The notes under the pieces are model-generated. The model searched no databases. It was not told the origin of the DNA and saw only the letters and a program-made list of their open reading frames with translations. A program made the translations under genes and the position numbers. A DNA stretch of 64,000 nucleotides. Origin: Bog-756 sp963812525. Its GTDB lineage: Bacteria > Actinomycetota > Acidimicrobiia > Acidimicrobiales > RAAP-2. The stretch covers positions 496,001 to 560,000 of the forward strand of contig CAWEVL010000009.1 in the NCBI GenBank assembly GCA_963812525.1. The letters run 5' to 3'. This document shows positions 27,082-35,937 of this stretch, one piece after another (positions within the stretch are counted from its first letter, which is position 1; each line of letters begins with the position of its first letter).

Positions 27082-27376
27082 TTAGTACAATTGGAAGGGG
27101 CGGTTCCGGTGGCGTTTCCGGTGTCATTCCGCAGACCGGACCTGCTCACGGGCCAGTCGGCCGTCACGTGACCTGGTGCAACGACCGATACCCGGTAGAC
27201 TGGGACGCGTGGCGGAGCTGGTGCTCCGTCACCGGGGTCTTCCTCATCCTGTTTCCGGCCTGCCGACGCAGACCGGACGATGGCCCGAGGCGGGCCCGCA
27301 GGCATCCGTGAATGGCACGGTGTCGACGGTCGGCCTCCGGCCGTCACTGAACGATGAGAGAGAGCTTCTGAACCCC
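27082..27376 (+). other. Long leader/promoter region of the DEAD-box helicase gene
   Basis: About 295 bp without a gene. TAGACT at 27196-27201 is a candidate -10 with only a weak -35, which would give a leader of about 170 bases. A small hairpin (GGAGC-TGGT-GCTCC) lies near 27216. No known riboswitch was recognised. Confidence 0.35.
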
Positions 27377-28624
27377 ATGACCACCATCGCCGATCCGTCG
27401 GATCGCGTCTTCGATCCGTCCGATCCCCCTGGCCTTCCGTCGGCCGACGCCGCCGATCCGCAGACCTTCGCCTCGCTGGGCGTCGACCCGTCGCTGGTCA
27501 AGGCCCTGGCCGACCAGGGAATCACCCACACCTTCGCCATCCAGGCCCTGACCGTGGCCGATGCCCTCGCCGGTCGGGACGTGTGCGGTAAGGCCAAGAC
27601 CGGTTCGGGCAAGACCCTCGCCTTCGGCGTCCCCCTCCTCCAGCGAACCATGGTCGCCCGATCGACGGAGCCCGGGCGTCCCCGGGCCCTGGTACTGGTT
27701 CCTACCCGAGAGCTCGCCGTGCAGGTGAGCGAGGTGCTCGAGCCCTTGGCCAAGGAGGCCGGACTCCGCATCGCCGCCGTCTACGGCGGGGCCGACATCG
27801 AGCGGCAGGTGAAGAAGCTCCGCCGGGGCGTCGACGTCATCATCGCCACCCCGGGCCGGCTGATCGACCTGGGCGACCGGGGGGAGCTCTCGGTCGCCGA
27901 CATCGAGACCCTGGTCCTCGACGAGGCCGACCGTATGGCCGACATGGGCTTCATGCCCCAGGTGGAGTGGGTGCTCCGTCGCCTCGAGCGGGACCACCAG
28001 ACCCTGCTGTTCTCCGCCACCCTCGACGGGGCGGTGGACCGACTGGTGAGCCGTTATCTGAGCGATCCGGTCCTCCACGAGGTGGCCTCGCCCAGCACCA
28101 CGGTCGATGCCATGGAGCACCGGTTCCTCGAGGTGCACCAGATGGACCGGGTGAAGGTCTGTGCCGCCATCTGCCGCAACTCCGAGAAGACACTGGTGTT
28201 CGTGCGCACCAAGCGGGGCGCCGACCGACTGGTCGAGCAGCTCCGCAAGGAGGGCGTGAACGCCGACGCCATCCACGGCGACCTCCGCCAGGCCAACCGG
28301 GAGCGGACCCTCAAGGACTTCAGCGAGGGCAAGCTGCCGGCGCTGGTGGCCACCGACGTGGCCGCCCGCGGCCTGGACATCGACATGGTCGACGTGGTGG
28401 TCCACTTCGATCCACCCGAGGACCACAAGGCGTACCTCCACCGGTCGGGCCGCACCGCCCGGGCCGGCGAGGCCGGTCTGGTGGTCACCCTGGTCCAGTG
28501 GAACCAGGTGCTGGAGATCGAGCGGATCCAGACCCGCATCGGGCTCCGCTCGCCGATCGTGGAGATCTTCTCCAACGATCCCCGGTTGAAGGACCTGTCC
28601 GCCTGGAACCCCCTCCAGGACTGA
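27377..28624 (+). CDS. DEAD-box ATP-dependent RNA helicase
   Basis: 415 residues with the complete motif set: Q-motif region, AKTGSGKT, PTRELA, TPGRLIDL, VLDEADRMADMGF, LFSATLDG, VFVRTKRGADRL, ATDVAARGLDI and HRSGRTARAGEAG. There is no RNA-binding C-terminal extension, so it is close to the minimal RhlE-like core. It unwinds structured RNA in ribosome assembly or mRNA turnover. The ATG at 27377 sits about 14 bases after GAGAGAG; the extra upstream coding frame is unsupported. Confidence 0.9.
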   Translation: MTTIADPSDRVFDPSDPPGLPSADAADPQTFASLGVDPSLVKALADQGITHTFAIQALTVADALAGRDVCGKAKTGSGKTLAFGVPLLQRTMVARSTEPGRPRALVLVPTRELAVQVSEVLEPLAKEAGLRIAAVYGGADIERQVKKLRRGVDVIIATPGRLIDLGDRGELSVADIETLVLDEADRMADMGFMPQVEWVLRRLERDHQTLLFSATLDGAVDRLVSRYLSDPVLHEVASPSTTVDAMEHRFLEVHQMDRVKVCAAICRNSEKTLVFVRTKRGADRLVEQLRKEGVNADAIHGDLRQANRERTLKDFSEGKLPALVATDVAARGLDIDMVDVVVHFDPPEDHKAYLHRSGRTARAGEAGLVVTLVQWNQVLEIERIQTRIGLRSPIVEIFSNDPRLKDLSAWNPLQD

Positions 28625-28744
28625 GTCCCCTCACCCCACCCGCCGGCGCAGCTCGGCTCCCTGGAGCCCGGCAGAGCGGGCCGGAACCACTCGGCGCACC
28701 CCGCCCCGGATTCGGGATGCGCCCATTCGATCGAGGAGGACAGT

Positions 28745-29497
28745 GTGCCTGAGCGCCACTTCAGCCAACCCATGGTCGTGGGGGCCGGCGCCGACGGCGT
28801 CGAACGGATCCTGGTGGTGACGGCGCACCCCGACGACGTCGACTTCGGCGTGGCCGGATCGGTGGCCGTATGGACCGCCCTGGGGGTGGAGGTGGCCTAC
28901 TGCATCGCCACCGACGGAGAGGCCGGGGGCGAGGACCGTTCGTTGCCGCGGACCGAGATGGCGGCCATCCGTCGCCGGGAGCAGACCGCGGCCGCCAGCC
29001 AGGTCGGGGTGGCCGACCTGACGTTTCTCGGCTACCCCGACGGCCGGCTCCAGGCCGGCCTCGACCTGCGTCGGGACATCAGCCGGGTCATCCGGCGCTT
29101 CCGCCCCGACCGGGTGGTGACCCAGTCCCCCGAGCGGAACTGGGCCCGCATCTACGCCAGCCATCCCGATCACCTGGCCGCCGGTGAGGCCGCCGCCTGC
29201 GCCGTCTATCCCGACGCCCGCAATCCCTTCGCCTTCCCTGAGCTCCTGGACGAGGGGCTCGAGCCCCACACCGTGCCCGAGCTGTGGATCATGACCACCG
29301 AGCGGGCCGACCGGGCGGTGGACGCCACCGAGTGCTTCGACCGGAAGCTGGCCGCCCTGCGCTCCCACCGGAGCCAGGTCGGCGACGGCGAGCATCTCGA
29401 CGAGCTCTTGAGGACCTGGATGTCGGGGACTGCCCTGGCCGCCGGGCTACCCGATGGTCGGCTGGCCGAGGCGTTCCACGTGGTCTCGACGGCGTGA
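28745..29497 (+). CDS. PIG-L/LmbE family deacetylase (MshB/Mca-like)
   Basis: 250 residues. Zinc motifs are VTAHPDDVDFG (His, Asp-Asp) and ASHPDHLAAGEAA (His-x2-His), with FLGYPDGRLQ between. PIG-L enzymes remove N-acetyl groups from GlcNAc conjugates; in Actinobacteria some act in mycothiol synthesis or turnover (MshB, Mca). No other mycothiol gene is here and the DVD variant of the first motif is not the usual DDE, so the substrate is left open. The GTG follows GGAGGA and its stop overlaps the next start (GTGA). Confidence 0.82.
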   Translation: MPERHFSQPMVVGAGADGVERILVVTAHPDDVDFGVAGSVAVWTALGVEVAYCIATDGEAGGEDRSLPRTEMAAIRRREQTAAASQVGVADLTFLGYPDGRLQAGLDLRRDISRVIRRFRPDRVVTQSPERNWARIYASHPDHLAAGEAAACAVYPDARNPFAFPELLDEGLEPHTVPELWIMTTERADRAVDATECFDRKLAALRSHRSQVGDGEHLDELLRTWMSGTALAAGLPDGRLAEAFHVVSTA

Positions 29498-30327
29498 CCG
29501 GCCCCGGCACCGGCATCGCCCCGAACGGGCCCGCCCCGGAGGGATCCTGGGTCATCCTCCAACACGTCGCCCATGAGGGCCCCGGGCTGATCGCCGAGGA
29601 GCTCCTGCGGGCCGACCAGCTCTTCCGGGTGGTCCGGCTCGACCGGGGTGACCCGCTCCCCGAATCGGGATCGATCGCCGGCCTCGTCGTCATGGGTGGC
29701 CCGATGGGGGTCCACGACGACGCCGACCATCCCTGGCTCCCCATCGAGCGGGAACTGATGGCCGCCTCGGTGGGCGACGGGAAGCCGGTGCTCGGAGTGT
29801 GCCTCGGGGCCCAGCAGCTGGCCATGGCCCTCGGCGCCGAGGTGACCACCGGGGCGGGGCCGGAGATCGGACTCGGCCGGGTCGAACTGACCGGCCCCGG
29901 CCGCCTCGACCCGGTGTTCGGCCCGGAGTACGGCGGCCTGTCCACCACCACCGTCCCGTGCGTGCACTGGCACCAGGACACCTTCTCGCTCCCCGATGGG
30001 GCGGTCCACCTGGCGGCCTCCCGGCCCTTTCCGCACCAGGCCTTCCGCTGGGGGGACCGGGCCTACGGGCTGCAGTTCCACGTCGAGGTCGATCGGGACC
30101 TGGCGGCGGCATGGCAGGAGCACCTGCCGGCCGGGATCATCCTCGACCCGTCCCGGTTGGCCGAGGTGGAGTCGGTGGGCCACCGGCTGCTCCGGCGTTT
30201 CGTCCAGCGGGCCCTCGCCCCGCGACTGTCGGCCGTCGACGCCGGCGCGCCCGCCGACCCGACCCCCGGTGGCCCCGCCGCCGCCGACGAGTCGGCCGGC
30301 ACTCACGCCGAGAGAGTGGACCGATGA
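29494..30327 (+). CDS. Class I glutamine amidotransferase domain protein
   Basis: 277 residues. The nucleophile elbow is GVCLGAQQLAMALG and the His/Glu pair is YGLQFHVEVD, so the catalytic triad is intact. VVMGGPMGVHDDADHPWL is typical of stand-alone GuaA-like amidotransferases that use various amine acceptors. The last 35 residues are a disordered Pro/Ala tail. It is translationally coupled to the PIG-L gene before it and the hemolysin-III gene after it, which suggests a small operon, but the shared process is not apparent. Confidence 0.82.
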   Translation: MTGPGTGIAPNGPAPEGSWVILQHVAHEGPGLIAEELLRADQLFRVVRLDRGDPLPESGSIAGLVVMGGPMGVHDDADHPWLPIERELMAASVGDGKPVLGVCLGAQQLAMALGAEVTTGAGPEIGLGRVELTGPGRLDPVFGPEYGGLSTTTVPCVHWHQDTFSLPDGAVHLAASRPFPHQAFRWGDRAYGLQFHVEVDRDLAAAWQEHLPAGIILDPSRLAEVESVGHRLLRRFVQRALAPRLSAVDAGAPADPTPGGPAAADESAGTHAERVDR

Positions 30328-31022
30328 GTGGACCGACCGGCACACTGACCCAGCCACCGGGCGCCGGTGCCGACGCCTCCGAGCCCGTCAAGCCACGACT
30401 CCGGGGTGTCTTTCACGAGGTGGCCTTCTTCGTCTCGCTGATCTCGGGCGCCGCCCTCATCTGGGCCGCCCCGACACCGGGCTCGAAGCTGGTCATGGTC
30501 GTCTACGCCGTGTCCATCTCACTCTTGTTCGGGGTCAGTGCGCTGTTCCACCGGCACACGTGGGGTCCCGTCGGCCGTCGGCGGATGCGCCGGGCCGACC
30601 ATTCGACCATCTTCATCGCCATCGCCGGCTCCTACACCGCGGTGGCCGGTATCGCCCTCAGCGGATGGGCCCGGACCGCGGTCCTGTGCATCGTCTGGGC
30701 CGGGGCCGTGCTCGGAATCACCCTGCGCCAGGTGTGGCTGGACGCCCCGAAGTGGGTCATCGCCCTTCCATACGTGGTGGTGGGGTGGGCCGCCGTGGTG
30801 GTGCTGCCCCAGCTCTTCCGGGCCCTGGGCGGCGTGGGCTTCACCCTGCTGTTGGCGGGGGGCCTCGCCTACTCGGCCGGTGCCGTGGTGTACGCCCTGA
30901 AGAGGCCCAACCCGGTGCCGGGCGTGTTCGGCTACCACGAGGTCTTCCATGCCTGCACCATCGTCGGCGCGGTCCTGCACTTCGTGGTCATCGCCTGGTT
31001 CGTCCTACCCCTGGCCAACTGA
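30324..31022 (+). CDS. Hemolysin III / PAQR family membrane protein
   Basis: 232 residues with seven hydrophobic segments. Family residues include GVFHEVAFFVSLISGAALI, LFGVSALFHRHTWG, MRRADHSTIFIAIAGSYT and the closing YHEVFHACTIVGAVLHF with metal-type histidines. Despite the name, bacterial members are TrhA-like proteins linked to membrane-lipid homeostasis rather than toxins. ATGA overlap ties it to the amidotransferase gene. It converges with aconitase. Confidence 0.88.
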   Translation: MSGPTGTLTQPPGAGADASEPVKPRLRGVFHEVAFFVSLISGAALIWAAPTPGSKLVMVVYAVSISLLFGVSALFHRHTWGPVGRRRMRRADHSTIFIAIAGSYTAVAGIALSGWARTAVLCIVWAGAVLGITLRQVWLDAPKWVIALPYVVVGWAAVVVLPQLFRALGGVGFTLLLAGGLAYSAGAVVYALKRPNPVPGVFGYHEVFHACTIVGAVLHFVVIAWFVLPLAN

Positions 31023-31058
31023 CCGCCGATCGGTTCGGCCGGTAGAAGCCGGAACGCC

Positions 31059-31094
31059 CGGCGTGTCCGGCGTGTCCGGCGTGTGTCCGGCGTC
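31059..31094. repeat. Short tandem repeat, CGGCGTGTC x3-4
   Basis: Nine-base units CGGCGTGTC are repeated head to tail, the third with an extra GT, in the 76-bp gap between two convergent genes. Likely slippage; no function inferred. Confidence 0.7.
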
Positions 31095-31098
31095 CGGG

Positions 31099-33795
31099 TC
31101 AGCCGGCCATCTGGCGCAGCATGTAGGGGAGAATCCCGCCGTTGCGGTAGTACTCGGCCTCCATCGGGGTGTCGATGCGCAGCCGGGCGTCGAATTCCAC
31201 CACACGGTTGCCGTCCACGGCCCGCACGGCGACCGTCTTGGGGGTCACCCCGTCATTGAGCGGTTCGAGACCGGTGACGGCGAAGACCTCGTGTCCGGTG
31301 AGACCGAGGGAGGCGGCGTTCTGGCCTTCGGCGTACTGCAGCGGCAGGACGCCCATGCCGATCAGGTTGGAGCGGTGGATGCGCTCGTAGCTCTCGGCGA
31401 TGACCGCCCGGACTCCCAGCAGCGCGGTGCCCTTGGCCGCCCAGTCGCGGGACGATCCCGAGCCGTACTCCTTACCGGCCAGCACGACCAGGGGCACGTC
31501 GTCCGCGGCGTACCGCACGGCGGCCTCGTAGATGGTGGTCTGCTCGCCGTCGGGCAGGTGGAGGGTGATGCCGCCCTCGGTGCCGGGTGCCAGCTGGTTG
31601 CGCAGGCGGACGTTGGCGAAGGTGCCCCGCACCATGACTTCGTGGTTGCCCCGCCGGGCCCCGTAGGAATTGAAGTCCCCTCGTTCCACGCCCTTCTCGC
31701 CCAGGTAGTGGCCCGCCGGCGTGGTCGGGCCGATGTTGCCGGCCGGGGAGATGTGGTCGGTCGTCACGCTGTCCCCCAGTTGGGCCAGCACCCGGGCGCC
31801 CTCCACCTCGGTGACCGGTGCCGGTTCCATGGCCAGGCCCTCGAGGAACGTGGGCCGCAGGACGTAGGTGGAGTCGTGGTCCCAGCTGAAGGTGTTGCCG
31901 GCTGCCGTCTCCACGGCCCCCCACCGGTCGTCTCCGTCGAACACCGCGTCGTACCGCTGGCGGAACATCTCCGAGGTGAGCGACGAGCGGATGGCCTCGG
32001 TGACCTCCTCCGGCGACGGCCACAGGTCGGACAGCAGCACCGGCCGGCCGTCGGCGTCGGTGCCCAACGGGTCGGTGGTCAGATCGATGTCCATGGTGCC
32101 GGCCAGGGCGTAGGCCACGACCAGCGGGGGAGAGGCCAGGTAGTTCATCCGGACGTCGGGATGGATGCGCCCCTCGAAGTTGCGGTTGCCCGACAGTACC
32201 GAGGCGACCGAGAGGTCGTGCTCGTGGACGGCCTCGGACACCCCGGCGAGGAGGGGCCCCGAATTCCCGATGCACGTGGTGCACCCGTACCCGACCAGGT
32301 CGAACCCGATGGCGGCCAGTGGCTCGGTCAGCCCGGCCCGGTCCAGGTAGTCCATGACCACCCGCGACCCGGGGGCCAGGGTCGTCTTGACCCAGGGCTT
32401 GGGGAGGAGGCCCCGCTCCACGGCGCGCTTGGCGACGAGGCCCGCCGCCACCATCACCTGGGGGTTGGAGGTGTTGGTGCAGCTGGTGATGGCCGCCACC
32501 ACGACCGCCCCGTCCTCCACCGTCGCCGTCGACCCGTCGGCCCCGGTGGCCGGCCCTGAGCGGGGCTCCCGGCCGAGGGACGAGCGGTACGAAGCACCGG
32601 CCCCGGCCAGTGCGACGAGGTCCTGCGGCCGGGTCGGGCCGGCGATGCTGGGCACCACCGTGGACAGGTCCAGTTCGATGGTTTCGGAGTAGACCGGTTC
32701 CACGCCCCCGACCACGTGGAACATGCCCTGCTCCTTGGTGTACGCCTCCACCAGGTCGACGTGCTTGTCGTCCCGGCCGGTGAACCGCAGGTAGTCGATG
32801 GTTACCCCGTCGACGGGGAAGATGGCGCAGGTGGCACCGTACTCGGGGGACATGTTGCCGATGGTGGCGCGGTTGGCCAGGGGCACCGCCGCCACGCCGG
32901 GCCCGTAGAACTCGACGAACTTCCCCACCACGCCGTGCTGGCGCAGCAGGTGGGTGATGGTGAGCACCAGGTCGGTGGCGGTGGTGCCGGCCGGCTGCTC
33001 GCCGGTGAGCCGGAAGCCGACGACCGGAGGCAGGAGCAGCGACAGCGGTTGCCCCAGCATGGCCGCCTCGGCCTCGATCCCGCCGACGCCCCAGCCCAGC
33101 ACGCCGAGGCCGTTGACCATGGTGGTGTGGGAGTCGGTGCCCACCAGGGTGTCGCAGTAGGCCTGGCCGTCGTGGGTGGCGAACACCACCCGAGACAGGT
33201 ACTCCAGGTTGACCTGGTGGCAGATGCCGGTGCCCGGGGGCACGACCCGGAAGCCGTCGAAGGCCTGCTGGGCCCACCGCAGGAGCTGGTAGCGCTCGAT
33301 GTTGCGGTGATACTCGATGTCCACGTTCTCGTCGTAGGACTGGGGCCGGCCCGACGACTCGGCGATCACCGAGTGGTCGATGACCAGCTCCACCGGGACC
33401 AGAGGATTGACCTTGGCCGGGTCCCCGCCCAGGGTCTCGAGGGCGTCACGCATGGCGGCCAGGTCGACCACACCGGGCACACCGGTGAAGTCCTGCATCA
33501 GCACCCGCTCGGGGGTCAGGGCGATCTCGGCTGCGTCCTCACTACCGAAGCCGTGCCGCTCGGGACGGTTACCCCATCCGGCCACCGCCTCGATGTCGGC
33601 CGGCCGAACGGCCACCCCGTCCTCGTGGCGGAGCAGGTTCTCCAACACCACCTTGATGGAGTAGGGCAGCCGGGGAATGTCGAACCGGTCGGCCAGGGCG
33701 TTGATCCGGTAGATCTGGTAGGTGGCGTCGCCGACGGCGAGCGAGCCGCGGGCACCGAAGGAGTCGGGGGCGGCAGAGGGTGGGGTCTGAACCAT
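31099..33795 (-). CDS. acnA: Aconitate hydratase
   Basis: 898 residues, the normal size of AcnA. Cluster-binding Cys are in AITSCTNTSNPQVM and YGCTTCIGNSGPL; substrate-site stretches include DSHTTMVNGLGVLGWGVGG, SVLSGNRNFEGRIHP, GDFNSYGARRGNHEVM and KEYGSGSSRDWAAKG. It interconverts citrate and isocitrate in the TCA cycle, and loses its [4Fe-4S] cluster under oxidative stress. The ATG at 33795 has CAGAAT six bases upstream and no ribosome site. Longer frames upstream are not conserved. Confidence 0.95.
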   Translation of the reverse strand: MVQTPPSAAPDSFGARGSLAVGDATYQIYRINALADRFDIPRLPYSIKVVLENLLRHEDGVAVRPADIEAVAGWGNRPERHGFGSEDAAEIALTPERVLMQDFTGVPGVVDLAAMRDALETLGGDPAKVNPLVPVELVIDHSVIAESSGRPQSYDENVDIEYHRNIERYQLLRWAQQAFDGFRVVPPGTGICHQVNLEYLSRVVFATHDGQAYCDTLVGTDSHTTMVNGLGVLGWGVGGIEAEAAMLGQPLSLLLPPVVGFRLTGEQPAGTTATDLVLTITHLLRQHGVVGKFVEFYGPGVAAVPLANRATIGNMSPEYGATCAIFPVDGVTIDYLRFTGRDDKHVDLVEAYTKEQGMFHVVGGVEPVYSETIELDLSTVVPSIAGPTRPQDLVALAGAGASYRSSLGREPRSGPATGADGSTATVEDGAVVVAAITSCTNTSNPQVMVAAGLVAKRAVERGLLPKPWVKTTLAPGSRVVMDYLDRAGLTEPLAAIGFDLVGYGCTTCIGNSGPLLAGVSEAVHEHDLSVASVLSGNRNFEGRIHPDVRMNYLASPPLVVAYALAGTMDIDLTTDPLGTDADGRPVLLSDLWPSPEEVTEAIRSSLTSEMFRQRYDAVFDGDDRWGAVETAAGNTFSWDHDSTYVLRPTFLEGLAMEPAPVTEVEGARVLAQLGDSVTTDHISPAGNIGPTTPAGHYLGEKGVERGDFNSYGARRGNHEVMVRGTFANVRLRNQLAPGTEGGITLHLPDGEQTTIYEAAVRYAADDVPLVVLAGKEYGSGSSRDWAAKGTALLGVRAVIAESYERIHRSNLIGMGVLPLQYAEGQNAASLGLTGHEVFAVTGLEPLNDGVTPKTVAVRAVDGNRVVEFDARLRIDTPMEAEYYRNGGILPYMLRQMAG

Positions 33796-33801
33796 GGCCC
33801 C

Positions 33802-33807
33802 ATTCTG
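33802..33807 (-). promoter_or_regulatory. Putative -10 of a leaderless promoter (CAGAAT) for acnA
   Basis: On the minus strand CAGAAT, six bases, then the acnA ATG; there is no ribosome site. Confidence 0.35.
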
Positions 33808-33848
33808 CCACCGGTCCGGCCGCCGCGAACCGGGGTCGGCCAGGGCCA

Positions 33849-34673
33849 TTAGGTGCGGTTGCGGTAGCGCCGGACGGCCAGCGGGATGAGGACGATCAGC
33901 AGGCCGATGGTCCAGGCCAGCGTCTGGATGACCCATTTGGAGGTGGGCCCTCCGATCATCAGGGCCCGGCAGGCGCTGACGGTCACGCTCACCGGCTGGT
34001 AGGTGGCGAATCCTTGGAGCCAACTGGGCATGGAGGTGACCGGGACGAAGGCCGACGAGACGAAGATCAGCGGGAAGAGGATGGGGAACGACATCACCTG
34101 GGCCGTCTCGCTGTTGGGTGCCGAGAGCCCGATCACTGCGAAGCCCCAGGACAGGGCGTAGGCGAAGAGCAGGATCAGCAGGACGGCGGCGACGTAAGCC
34201 AGGACGCCGGTGGTGGGCCGGAAGCCCACGGCCAGTCCCACCCCGGTGATGATGATCACGGTGAAGACGTTGCGGACCATGTCCGCCGAGGTCCGCCCGG
34301 TCAGCACGGCCGAGCGGGACATGGGAAGCGCCCGGAACCGCTCAATGAGGCCCTTCTGCAGGTCCTCGGCCAGGCCGATGCTGGTGCTCACGGCCCCGAA
34401 GGCCACGGTCTGCACGAAGACGCCGGGCATCAGGTAGTTCACGTAGCTGCCCCCGGGGACCTTGATGGCTCCGCCGAACACGTAGGTGAACAGCAGGACG
34501 AACATGATCGGCTGCACCGTCGAGAAGAACAGCTGCTCGGGGATGCGCAAGAGGGCCAGCAGGTTCCGCTGGGTGATGGTCAGCGTGTCCGACACCGCCC
34601 AACGCAACCGGGTGGTCACCGAGCCGGCGTGGGGCGCTCCCGGGACGGAAGGGGCGACGATGGTCGTGGTCAT
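33849..34673 (-). CDS. ABC-2 type permease, DrrB-like
   Basis: 274 residues with six transmembrane helices. Motifs are NLLALLRIPEQLFFSTVQP, FGGAIKVPGGSYVNYLMPG and EDLQKGLIERFRALPMSR, all typical of daunorubicin-resistance DrrB-type exporters. It starts by ATGA overlap with the ATPase gene. Substrates of this class are drugs, antibiotics or lipids; none is indicated. It is separated from aconitase by 53 bp. Confidence 0.87.
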   Translation of the reverse strand: MTTTIVAPSVPGAPHAGSVTTRLRWAVSDTLTITQRNLLALLRIPEQLFFSTVQPIMFVLLFTYVFGGAIKVPGGSYVNYLMPGVFVQTVAFGAVSTSIGLAEDLQKGLIERFRALPMSRSAVLTGRTSADMVRNVFTVIIITGVGLAVGFRPTTGVLAYVAAVLLILLFAYALSWGFAVIGLSAPNSETAQVMSFPILFPLIFVSSAFVPVTSMPSWLQGFATYQPVSVTVSACRALMIGGPTSKWVIQTLAWTIGLLIVLIPLAVRRYRNRT

Positions 34674-35716
34674 GAGAGCTCTCCGGTCGTGATGGGCAGG
34701 GCTTCGCTGGCGGCGCGCCGTCGGGATCGGCTGCGTCGCTTCTTCTCGGGGTCTTCGGTCTCCTCGGTCTCGTCCTCCGCCCGTCGGCCGGTCAGTCCCA
34801 AGAAGACGTCGTCCAGACTGGGCTCGCGCAGGGTGAACGCCGTGGGGGTGATCCCTGCCTGGTCGAGTGAGCGGAGCCCGGCCATGGCCGACGTGGGCCC
34901 GTCGTCCACCGTGACCTCGACGACGGTGCCGTTGACGGTCGGCGTGTGGGTCCCGAGCGACCCGAACAGCTCGGCGGTCCGGGTTGCATGGTCGATGGTG
35001 TCCAGGCCGACCTCGAGCACCGTAGCGCCCAGGTCGGCCTTGAGCTGACTCGGGGTGCCCTCGGCGATGACATGCCCGTGGTCGATGACCACCAGGTCGG
35101 AGGCCAGCCGGTCGGCCTCCTCCAGGTACTGGGTGGTCAGGAGCACCGTGGTGCCTCCGCCGACCAGGCTCTCGATGACCTCCCACAGGTCGTTGCGGCT
35201 CTGGGGGTCGAGCCCGGTGGTCGGCTCGTCGAGGAAGAGGACGGTGGGTCGGGCCACCAGCGCGGCGGCCAGGTCCAGCCGCCGGCGCATGCCGCCCGAG
35301 TAGGTCTTGAGCGGGCGGTCGCCGGCATCGGCCAGATCGAACTGGGTGAGCAGCTCGGCGGCCCGGAGGGTGACGTACGACGGGTCCAAGTGGTTGAGTC
35401 TCCCCACCATCCGGAGGTTCTCCCGACCGGTCAGGTTCTCGTCCACGGCGGCGTACTGGCCGGCCAGACCGATGAGGCTTCGGACCAGCGCGGCCTTCTT
35501 CCTGACGTCGTGGCCCAGCACCCGCGCCGATCCGCCGTCCGCCTTCAGGATGGTGGTGAGGACACGCACGGCGGTGGTCTTGCCGGAACCGTTGGGACCG
35601 AGGAGGCCGAACACCGTCCCCTCCTCGACTCTGAATGACACGCCGTCGAGGGCGCGGACCTCGTGCTTGCCCGTGAAGGTCTTCTGCAGGTCATCGGCTT
35701 CGATGGCGTACGGCAT
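34670..35716 (-). CDS. ABC transporter ATP-binding protein, DrrA-like
   Basis: 348 residues. Walker A is GLLGPNGSGKTTAV, signature TYSGGMRRRLDLAAAL, Walker B TVLFLDEPTTGLDPQ, and H-loop-equivalent LLTTQYLEEADRL. The C-terminal DrrA extension ends in an Arg/Glu-rich charged tail (about 315-335). It pairs with the DrrB-like permease through a 4-base overlap. The start at 35716 follows a weak ribosome site. TAAGAT on the minus strand at 35832-35827 is a plausible -10 about 110 bases upstream. Confidence 0.88.
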   Translation of the reverse strand: MPYAIEADDLQKTFTGKHEVRALDGVSFRVEEGTVFGLLGPNGSGKTTAVRVLTTILKADGGSARVLGHDVRKKAALVRSLIGLAGQYAAVDENLTGRENLRMVGRLNHLDPSYVTLRAAELLTQFDLADAGDRPLKTYSGGMRRRLDLAAALVARPTVLFLDEPTTGLDPQSRNDLWEVIESLVGGGTTVLLTTQYLEEADRLASDLVVIDHGHVIAEGTPSQLKADLGATVLEVGLDTIDHATRTAELFGSLGTHTPTVNGTVVEVTVDDGPTSAMAGLRSLDQAGITPTAFTLREPSLDDVFLGLTGRRAEDETEETEDPEKKRRSRSRRRAASEALPITTGELS

Positions 35717-35925
35717 GATCAGATGGTCCTGACTGTTCGGCGGGGGATCGGTCTGGTGGCGGCGGCACCGGTGGGGTGCCCCGGGCCTGCCGCCCGGTCG
35801 GCATCGGCGCCCTAAGGCGTCGATGTATCTTACGGTGGCACCCACCCCGGCCCGACACCCCCGCCGGCGGGATCCGGGCCCTCCGGGCCCGACCGCACGG
35901 TCGGGCACCGCCGGCCGCCGACCGG

Positions 35926-35931
35926 TAGCCT
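35926..35931 (+). promoter_or_regulatory. Putative -10 of a leaderless promoter (TAGCCT)
   Basis: TAGCCT, six bases, then the ATG of the second Bcp gene. Confidence 0.4.
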
Positions 35932-35937
35932 CAGGCC

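Noticed and set aside
27082..27376. Riboswitch or cold-shock leader before the DEAD-box helicase
   Set aside because: The leader is long and can form small hairpins, but no known aptamer core or conserved element could be recognised by eye.
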